The position numbers were made by a program, and so were the translations under genes. DNA of 7,294 nt from Chloroflexota bacterium (GTDB lineage Bacteria; Chloroflexota; Dehalococcoidia; GIF9; UBA5629): assembly GCA_020354105.1 (NCBI GenBank), contig CP070642.1, positions 834,506 to 841,799 on the forward strand, written 5' to 3'. Numbering within the stretch: position 1 is the first letter of the stretch; each line of letters opens with the position of its first letter. Below the pieces are notes generated by a model. It had not been told where the DNA came from, did no database searches, and saw nothing but the letters and a program-made list of their open reading frames with translations. Shown in pieces: positions 1 through 5,073 of the stretch.

Positions 1-813
1 ATAAGCGACAGGATAACAAATGTTTCGGGTAGTTCCGACTACTATAAAGGCTCAATAGTTTCCTACACCGACAAAGCCAAAACAGACATTGTCGGTGTAA
101 AAAAGCAGACCATTATAAAACATGGCGCCGTCAGCCCCCAGACAGCAACGGAGATGGCTGCAGGCGGTAGAAAATTGCTAAAAGTGGATATCTGCATATC
201 CGATACCGGCATTGCTGGCCCCATCGGCGCTTCGACGGGGAAACCAGTAGGCTTATTCTATCTCGGACTATCCGCCAAAGACACCAGCATGGCTAAAGAG
301 TATCACTTTGAAGGCAATCGCGAAGAAAACAAGCAAGAAGCGGCTGAGATGGCATTAACCCTGCTTAAAGAATATCTACAAAAACGCCTTGGTGAAGGGG
401 CCGACAGCAATCTGGAAGAAAAGCACGTGGTCACCTGCTTTCTTGAGCACGGTAAAAAAATCCTCATCCTGAGACGGAGCGGTCGGGTTAGCACCTACCG
501 TAGAAGCTGGGCTGGCGTCAGCGGCTACATAGAGACAAACGCCGATGACCAGGCTTTCACCGAAATCAGCGAGGAAACGGAGCTTTACAGAAAAGACCTG
601 AAGCTGGTCAAAAAAGGTAAACCATTAGAAATCATCGACAAAGACTTGAACCGAAGATGGATAGTGCATCCTTTCCTATTTCACGTAAGGTCTCCGGAAA
701 AAATCAAAACCGATTGGGAACACACCGAGGTTAGATGGATTAAACCGCGAGAGCTCAAGAAATACGAGACTGTTCCCGGGTTGGAAAAAGCTCTGGCAAG
801 GGTCATTAAATGA
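1..813 (+). CDS. CinA C-terminal (NMN deamidase-type) domain fused to NUDIX hydrolase, 5'-partial
   Basis: The reading frame is open from base 1 through the first internal ATG at 154, so the gene starts left of the window; 270 codons are visible. Codons 1-135 match the CinA C-terminal family: SSDYYKG (11-17), GAVSPQTA (42-49) and the signature TGIAGPIG (69-76) followed by KPVG (81-84). Members of this family deamidate nicotinamide mononucleotide to nicotinate mononucleotide in NAD recycling. After a short charged linker, codons about 142-270 form a NUDIX domain: a beta-strand with ILILRRS, then WAGVSGYIE, then the box core TEISEETEL (187-195). The metal-binding Glu residues of the ExxEE core (188, 191, 192) are present. 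The box is nevertheless degenerate: Thr replaces the usual Arg before the first Glu, and Glu replaces the late Gly. NUDIX enzymes cleave nucleoside diphosphates linked to another moiety; the substrate cannot be read from the sequence. The domain calls are firm, the substrate is inferred. Bases 154-813 alone would give a misleadingly short protein beginning inside the CinA domain. Confidence 0.87.
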   Translation: MSDRITNVSGSSDYYKGSIVSYTDKAKTDIVGVKKQTIIKHGAVSPQTATEMAAGGRKLLKVDICISDTGIAGPIGASTGKPVGLFYLGLSAKDTSMAKEYHFEGNREENKQEAAEMALTLLKEYLQKRLGEGADSNLEEKHVVTCFLEHGKKILILRRSGRVSTYRRSWAGVSGYIETNADDQAFTEISEETELYRKDLKLVKKGKPLEIIDKDLNRRWIVHPFLFHVRSPEKIKTDWEHTEVRWIKPRELKKYETVPGLEKALARVIK

Positions 814-843
814 TACGTATACCTTTCGCCATTTAAATTTCCC

Positions 844-848
844 AGGAG
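844..848 (+). promoter_or_regulatory. Shine-Dalgarno site of the comM-like gene
   Basis: AGGAG lies six bases before the ATG at 855. This fixes that start and supports translation from an mRNA shared with the upstream CinA/NUDIX gene. Confidence 0.75.
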
Positions 849-854
849 CTGAAT

Positions 855-2375
855 ATGCTGGCTAAGGTAATGAGTTGCGCCGTAGTCGGGCTAGAAGGAG
901 CCATCGTTGAGGTAGAGGTTGATATCTCTCCGGGGCTGCCTTCTTTTACCATCGTCGGACTGCCAGATACCGCTGTGCAGGAAGCCAGAGAACGCGTCCG
1001 TGCTGCCATACGTAACTCCGGCTGCACCTTCCCCACCAGGCGAATTACTGTAAATCTGGCGCCGGCTGACCTCAAGAAAGCCGGTCCTTCCTACGATTTG
1101 CCCATTGCCATCGGCATACTACTCAGCTCGGAGCAAGTATATGCCGACGTGACAAAAACACTCTTCCTGGGTGAGCTTTCTTTAGACGGCAGCTTACGTC
1201 ATACCCACGTCATACTTCACATGGTAGCTCTAGCCCAGGAAAAAGGCCTATCGGATGTCTTCGTTCCTGCCGACGATGCCAATGAAGCCTCCATGTTGGA
1301 CGGTATTAAGGTCATCCCGTCTATCTCGTTAGCTCAACTGGTCAGTCACCTCCGTGGAGAGCTATCAATCCCCATGTATCAGCCAGAAAAAGATTGGAGA
1401 GATGTAACCACTGACTTCGCCCATGCTGACCTGGCTCACATAAAGGGTCAGGAACATGCCAAACGCGCCCTGGAAGTAGCAGCCACAGGTGGCCACAACA
1501 TACTCATGTCCGGACCTCCGGGCAGCGGTAAGACCATGCTGGCCCGCTCTTTGCCTTCCATAATGCCAATGCTCACCCTGGCTGAAGCTCTGGAAGTGAC
1601 TAAAATCTACAGCGTCAGCGGGCTTCTTTCCAGTGATACACCGTTGATAAATCAGCGCCCCTTCCGCTCACCACACTACACCATCTCTCATGCCGGTCTG
1701 GTTGGTGGTGGACACTGGCCCAGACCCGGCGAGATAAGTCTGAGCCATCGCGGTGTACTATTCCTCGACGAGTTTCCCGAATTCAGCCACATGGCTCTTG
1801 AATCGCTGCGCCAGCCGGTTGAAGACAAGGTCGTTACCATAAGTCGTGCACAGGGCAGCGTTACCTTTCCCGCTAACTTCATGCTGGTAGGCGCCATGAA
1901 CCCCTGTCCCTGCGGATACTACGGAGACCCGGTTAAAGAATGCAAGTGTTCCTCCAGTGAAATCTCGCGTTACCAGAAACGAATAAGTGGTCCACTTCTC
2001 GACCGCATCGATATTTATATCGAAGTCCCACGAGTTGAATACGAGAAACTTACCGATGACTCCTTAGGCGAAAGCTCCGATAAAGTTCGAACCAGAGTTG
2101 AAGCCGCTAGGCAGATTCAGCAAAAGCGGTTCGAAGGGACAAAGCTCACCTGTAATGCCGAGATGACACCCGTGGAGGTCAAGGAGTTCTGCCTCTTAGA
2201 GCCTTCGGCTCAGAGCCTTTTACGGACTGCAATGAAACAGCTTCATCTTACTGCACGTGCCTTTCACCGCGTCCTGAAACTAGCCCGAACCATCGCCGAC
2301 CTGAATAGCGCCGACATCATCAAAGTCAATCATCTAGCTGAAGCCCTCCAATACCGTCACAGAAGCACCATTTGA
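855..2375 (+). CDS. comM: YifB/ComM family Mg-chelatase-like AAA+ ATPase
   Basis: The 506-residue length is normal for the family. Order of domains: an N-terminal Lon-protease-like (ribosomal S5 fold) ChlI domain, about residues 20-140, containing GLPDTAVQEARERVRAA and AGPSYDLPIAIGIL; an AAA+ module with Walker A GPPGSGKT (220-227), the insert RPFRSPHYTISHAGLVGGG, Walker B GVLFLDE (300-306) and the family signature MNPCPCGYYGD (348-358) followed by CKC (363-365); and a C-terminal Mg-chelatase helical domain with LTARAFHRVLKLARTIADL (465-483). In naturally transformable bacteria such as Vibrio and Acinetobacter, ComM is a hexameric helicase that drives branch migration as incoming single-stranded DNA integrates. 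It occurs widely, including in bacteria not known to be competent, so competence here is not shown. All ATPase motifs look intact. The gene starts 41 bases after the CinA/NUDIX stop on the same strand with a good ribosome site, so co-transcription is likely. Confidence 0.95.
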   Translation: MLAKVMSCAVVGLEGAIVEVEVDISPGLPSFTIVGLPDTAVQEARERVRAAIRNSGCTFPTRRITVNLAPADLKKAGPSYDLPIAIGILLSSEQVYADVTKTLFLGELSLDGSLRHTHVILHMVALAQEKGLSDVFVPADDANEASMLDGIKVIPSISLAQLVSHLRGELSIPMYQPEKDWRDVTTDFAHADLAHIKGQEHAKRALEVAATGGHNILMSGPPGSGKTMLARSLPSIMPMLTLAEALEVTKIYSVSGLLSSDTPLINQRPFRSPHYTISHAGLVGGGHWPRPGEISLSHRGVLFLDEFPEFSHMALESLRQPVEDKVVTISRAQGSVTFPANFMLVGAMNPCPCGYYGDPVKECKCSSSEISRYQKRISGPLLDRIDIYIEVPRVEYEKLTDDSLGESSDKVRTRVEAARQIQQKRFEGTKLTCNAEMTPVEVKEFCLLEPSAQSLLRTAMKQLHLTARAFHRVLKLARTIADLNSADIIKVNHLAEALQYRHRSTI

Positions 2376-2400
2376 CAGCAAGGTGCTGATTGACTAGAAT
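2372..2400 (+). promoter_or_regulatory. Sigma70-like promoter for the DUF362 gene
   Basis: TTGACA (2372-2377, consensus -35) is followed by exactly 17 bases and TAGAAT (2395-2400, five of six matches to the -10). The -35 box overlaps the comM stop codon TGA at 2373-2375. Transcription would begin near 2407, leaving about 95 bases of leader before the preferred ATG at 2503, and about 20 before the alternative GTG at 2428. Confidence 0.6.
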
Positions 2401-2502
2401 CGGGTAACTGGTTCGATACAACTATAGGTGTTGCTACCCGGGTCTACGTCATCAGACTCACTCCAAACAGGCAGTTCCTGGGCGTTGGAAAAAAGAGTAA
2501 GG

Positions 2503-3642
2503 ATGCTTGACGACAACAGAGATAGACAACCACCTGAAGGTAAGTTGCTGAGCCGGCGTGAATTCCTGAAGGGCATTAGCCTGGTGGGAGCACTGGCTTT
2601 GATACCTTCCTTTCTGTATTCCTGCATCCGGCAAGAACAGCCAACGCCCCAGCTTTTGCCTTCCCTTCCTATTCCTGCAGGCAGGGTAAGCCTAGTTCGC
2701 ACACGAAACCGAATGGAAGGCGTACGTAGAGCCATCAAACTGCTTCAATGTAATCCGGTGCAGGGCAAAGCAGTTGTCCTCAAGCCGAATTACAATTTCC
2801 CTCTGCCAGCTCCTTGTTGTACCCACGACGATACTGTACGTTCGTTGATCCAAACCCTTCGGGAGATGGGTACCACCCACATCACTATGGCCGAACGTTC
2901 CTGGTGTGAGATTAGTACCCGCCGGGTACTAGAAGAGATGGGCATTTTCAATCTGGCAGAGGAATTAGATATCGATATTGTTAATCTTCAGGAAACAGAG
3001 CCTGACGAGTGGGTTCACCTGCATCCAAATGGCAGCCAGCACTGGAACAACGGCTTTGAATTTCCACGAGTCTACCACGAGGCACAATCCATTGTGCAAA
3101 CTTGTCTTCTTAAGACACATGGCATGGGCGGTAACTTCACCATGTCTCTAAAGAACGCTGTAGGCATGCTCAGGCCAGGTCCAGACTACACCCCTCCGCT
3201 GAATGAATGGAGGGGAACAGGTAACTGGCCCTGGGGTCGCGGTCATCCATATTACCCTTGGTTAGGTGAGATGCACCGCTCCCCTCATATCCGAAAAATG
3301 ATCGCTGAGATAAATCTTGCGTATAAGCCCGATATCGTTGTGCTTGATGGCGTTGACGCATTTGTCACAGGGGGACCAACCGAAGGTAAAGTGGCAGCCA
3401 CAAACGTCATTCTAGCAGGTAGTGACCGGGTCGCAATTGATGCGGTAGGAGTAGCCATATTGCGATTGTTTGACACTACCCCAGCGATAAGCGACGATCC
3501 CATCTTTGAGCAGGAACAGATTGCCAGAGCTGCCGAGCTGGACCTGGGTATAAAGACGGCCAACCAAATCCAGTTGATTACAGATGATTCAAAAGGCGAG
3601 GCCTTTGCGGCACAGATTAGGGACATTTTGCTTAAAGGTTAG
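2503..3642 (+). CDS. Tat-exported DUF362 domain protein
   Basis: With the ATG at 2503 the product has 379 residues. It opens with a short polar stretch and then a twin-arginine signal, SRREFLKG (Arg18-Arg19), and a hydrophobic segment ending in LYSC (38-41). That ending resembles a lipobox, so the mature protein may be a Tat-exported lipoprotein. The rest is a DUF362 domain: KPNYN (94-98), DDTVRSLIQTLREMG, MAERS, KTHGMGGNFTMSLKNAVG (204-221), VVLDGVDAFVTGGP (279-292) and DRVAIDAVG (308-316). No C-terminal ferredoxin-like cysteine cluster, found in some DUF362 proteins, is visible. The biochemical function of this family is not established. The frame extends upstream to a GTG at 2428 directly after an in-frame TAG (2425-2427), but that GTG lacks a ribosome site and would put 25 extra residues before the Tat signal. 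The ATG at 2503 also has only a weak site (GAG at 2495-2497). The Tat motif makes 2503 the better choice. Confidence 0.85.
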   Translation: MLDDNRDRQPPEGKLLSRREFLKGISLVGALALIPSFLYSCIRQEQPTPQLLPSLPIPAGRVSLVRTRNRMEGVRRAIKLLQCNPVQGKAVVLKPNYNFPLPAPCCTHDDTVRSLIQTLREMGTTHITMAERSWCEISTRRVLEEMGIFNLAEELDIDIVNLQETEPDEWVHLHPNGSQHWNNGFEFPRVYHEAQSIVQTCLLKTHGMGGNFTMSLKNAVGMLRPGPDYTPPLNEWRGTGNWPWGRGHPYYPWLGEMHRSPHIRKMIAEINLAYKPDIVVLDGVDAFVTGGPTEGKVAATNVILAGSDRVAIDAVGVAILRLFDTTPAISDDPIFEQEQIARAAELDLGIKTANQIQLITDDSKGEAFAAQIRDILLKG

Positions 3643-3743
3643 TACAATGTCCGCATTGAGCCAGACCCTTCTAACCATACCTATCTAATAATACAGGGTG
3701 TACTCCAAAGATTATACGTCTTTCACAAAGTGCATCGGTATAA

Positions 3744-3764
3744 AACTATTCACCGGCGATAGTT
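3744..3764 (-). terminator. Weak hairpin after the hotdog gene
   Basis: On the minus strand, right after the stop codon, AACTAT and ATAGTT form a six-bp stem around a nine-base loop, followed by a short T-rich stretch (TTTAT). The stem is AT-rich and short, so this is at best a weak intrinsic terminator in the 123-base gap between two convergent genes. No other T-tailed hairpin was seen in that gap. Confidence 0.25.
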
Positions 3765-3765
3765 G

Positions 3766-4641
3766 CTACTGACCTGCGGGAATCTCGGGATAAAGCGCCG
3801 AGCCGGCTTTCATATAGCGTGTCATATGTCGCATCGCAGCAACCAATTTATTGCTTGCCTTATCGTACAGTTGGGACTCAAACCAATAGTATTCAGTTTT
3901 GCTGGTAGCACCTACGGCAATAATCTTGCCTTTGGTCTGATAGGGTGTATCAACCTTTACAGGACCGTCCAAATAGCGTAGCTCGTTAGCGCCATAGAAT
4001 GCAACGCCCTTGGCTTCAAATGGTACCCTTACCTGCATCAGACGAGCCGTATGGCTGGGTGGAAGGATGGCTGGTCCCCAGGGAGACTTACCTGAATACC
4101 ACTCCACCGTGTCTTCACAGTTCTTTACTGATTTTTCCAGTGCCTCTTTAGCCTCCAGGACATCACTCAGTGGCATCTCCCAACCGACTTCTAGCTCCTT
4201 AAGAATACGTAATTTATCCCGCGAACTGCTTTCCAGTTCCAGAGTCTGCAAGTACGGCTTTTCTTTAGGACTACCCACCGACACCGTACCCCTGGCCACA
4301 AGGCGCTCATCCTTCGACTCAAGCCGTGTCTCTACCTGAACGTCACCGTTATCCTTGGGCGGTGCCTGCATAATTACCCTCACCTCTTCACCGTGCAACA
4401 GTGCGTAGGTAAAGTACAGGCTGATTGTGCCCTGCTCAAACCATCGCTGTCCGAATGTCTTTACAAGTACCGGCGGGAAGAGATCAAGATGCATGGTGCC
4501 GGCTACTACTCCACCTCTCATGCCAACCTTTTTACCTACCGCATCATCATGAATGGAGCCAGTCATACTGGCGGCTGCATTGATAGCTTCACGCCACTCC
4601 CCGTATATAGAACCTTCTTTGATTAGAACACCATCTGACAT
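3766..4641 (-). CDS. Double-hotdog, MaoC/acyl-dehydratase-like protein
   Basis: The 291-residue soluble protein has no signal peptide or membrane segment. It appears to contain two hotdog-fold halves. The first, about residues 25-125, has a helix-like GGVVAGTMHLDLFPPVL (43-59) followed by strands ending in VIMQAPP and VETRLES. The second, about 185-285, has GPAILPPSHTARLM (189-202), then strands including YWFESQLYDKASNKLVAA. Tandem hotdogs of this kind occur in MaoC-like and FAS1-like acyl dehydratases, which act on acyl-CoA or acyl-ACP thioesters. I do not see a clean hydratase D-x-N-x-x-H motif, so activity and substrate are unknown. Two in-frame ATGs stand six bases apart. AGGAGG (4651-4656) is only three bases from the ATG at 4647 but nine from the one at 4641, so 4641 is the likelier start. 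No neighbouring fatty-acid gene is visible; the gene stands alone behind its own promoter and converges with the DUF362 gene. Confidence 0.6.
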   Translation of the reverse strand: MSDGVLIKEGSIYGEWREAINAAASMTGSIHDDAVGKKVGMRGGVVAGTMHLDLFPPVLVKTFGQRWFEQGTISLYFTYALLHGEEVRVIMQAPPKDNGDVQVETRLESKDERLVARGTVSVGSPKEKPYLQTLELESSSRDKLRILKELEVGWEMPLSDVLEAKEALEKSVKNCEDTVEWYSGKSPWGPAILPPSHTARLMQVRVPFEAKGVAFYGANELRYLDGPVKVDTPYQTKGKIIAVGATSKTEYYWFESQLYDKASNKLVAAMRHMTRYMKAGSALYPEIPAGQ

Positions 4642-4648
4642 CAACATA

Positions 4649-4656
4649 CACCTCCT
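4649..4656 (-). promoter_or_regulatory. Strong Shine-Dalgarno site of the hotdog gene
   Basis: AGGAGGTG on the minus strand matches the 16S rRNA tail fully. The spacing is seven bases to the ATG at 4641, while the upstream ATG at 4647 nearly abuts it, so the site decides the start. Confidence 0.75.
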
Positions 4657-4697
4657 GAATAGTTATATCTGCCCGAAATCTTTATATGTGCTTGAAT

Positions 4698-4724
4698 ATT
4701 ATACTGTCGGCATAATGATGTCAA
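4698..4724 (-). promoter_or_regulatory. Sigma70-like promoter of the hotdog gene
   Basis: Read on the minus strand, TTGACA (4724-4719) and TATAAT (4703-4698) both match consensus exactly. The spacer is 15 bases, shorter than the preferred 17. A shifted -10 (TAATAT) would give 17 bases with four of six matches. Transcription would start near 4690, giving a leader of about 50 bases with the strong ribosome site. Confidence 0.6.
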
Positions 4725-4736
4725 CCACAATTGTGG
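4725..4736. promoter_or_regulatory. 12-bp perfect palindrome abutting the -35 box (possible operator)
   Basis: CCACAATTGTGG is its own reverse complement and touches the upstream edge of the -35 box of the hotdog promoter. A site here could bind a dimeric regulator, most simply an activator or a blocker of polymerase. No regulator gene lies in the window. Confidence 0.4.
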
Positions 4737-5019
4737 CTACTTAACAAAATCAATATGCAGGGAAATCTATTTGTGATTAGGCTCGAAAAATGAACAGAGT
4801 ATGGGAAAAGCAAATGGCAATTTCTCCCAAGATCACAAATGAAACACCATAATAGGTGAAGTGAAATATCTCCAATAATTGTAGCATTCGATATAGCCCT
4901 GTGTTGGCCCCATATACGTGTGTCACCACAGATCATCTCAGTCTGTACTCCCATCGAGGAGCAGCGCGGGAAGCGTCAAGAGAGCAAGTTCTATGGTTGC
5001 AGGTTTAACTTGAAAGTAG
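4737..5019. other. Intergenic stretch without a recognisable gene
   Basis: Short open frames on both strands here, including one on the minus strand at 4721-4954, show no family motif and no good ribosome site, and I treat them as noise. The stretch holds one inverted repeat (4769-4840). Otherwise I see no tRNA, no riboswitch core and no terminator with a T-tract. Confidence 0.5.
4769..4840. repeat. Nine-bp inverted repeat with a nested second stem
   Basis: ATTTGTGAT (4769-4777) pairs perfectly with ATCACAAAT (4832-4840). Nested near the right arm, 4802-4810 can pair with 4821-4829 (TGGGA with TCCCA plus three more pairs around one mismatch). The long asymmetric loop makes a single stable RNA hairpin doubtful. 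The arms contain TGTGA/TCACA, resembling CRP-family half-sites, but their centres are far more widely spaced than in a standard CRP site. Confidence 0.35.
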
Positions 5020-5025
5020 TATAAA
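4997..5025 (+). promoter_or_regulatory. Possible promoter of the alpha/beta-hydrolase gene
   Basis: TATAAA (5020-5025) is a five-of-six -10 box, with TTGCAG 17 bases upstream (4997-5002) as a poor three-of-six -35. The leader to the ATG at 5074 would be about 40 bases. The support rests mainly on the -10 box and on position. Confidence 0.35.
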
Positions 5026-5060
5026 TAGCAGGAAGAAATCAATGCTCAAGGTCAATATCT

Positions 5061-5066
5061 GGGAGG
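5061..5066 (+). promoter_or_regulatory. Shine-Dalgarno site of the hydrolase gene
   Basis: GGGAGG lies seven bases before the ATG at 5074. With the signal peptide beginning exactly there, this fixes the start. Confidence 0.75.
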
Positions 5067-5073
5067 CATATCC

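Noticed and set aside
154..813. A stand-alone 219-residue NUDIX gene starting at ATG 154
   Set aside because: The frame is open to base 1 and the upstream residues match conserved CinA C-terminal motifs, so the ATG is internal.
2408..2424. tRNA-like GGTTCGAT segment
   Set aside because: It resembles a T-loop only; no acceptor, D-arm or anticodon arm can be formed around it.
2401..2440. Stem CGGGTA/TACCCG as a leader attenuator or riboswitch for the DUF362 gene
   Set aside because: The left arm lies upstream of the predicted transcript start near 2407, the loop is 28 bases, and no known riboswitch core is present.
3645..3658. Hairpin CAATG-TCCG-CATTG after the DUF362 stop as a terminator
   Set aside because: The stem is five bp and AT-rich and is followed by no T-tract on either strand.
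4393..4744. Plus-strand short frames across the start of the hotdog gene
   Set aside because: They are antisense shadows of a convincing minus-strand gene and its upstream region.
4721..4954. Minus-strand 77-codon open frame in the long gap
   Set aside because: It has no ribosome site or family motif, its composition is unlike protein, and it overlaps the hotdog promoter region.
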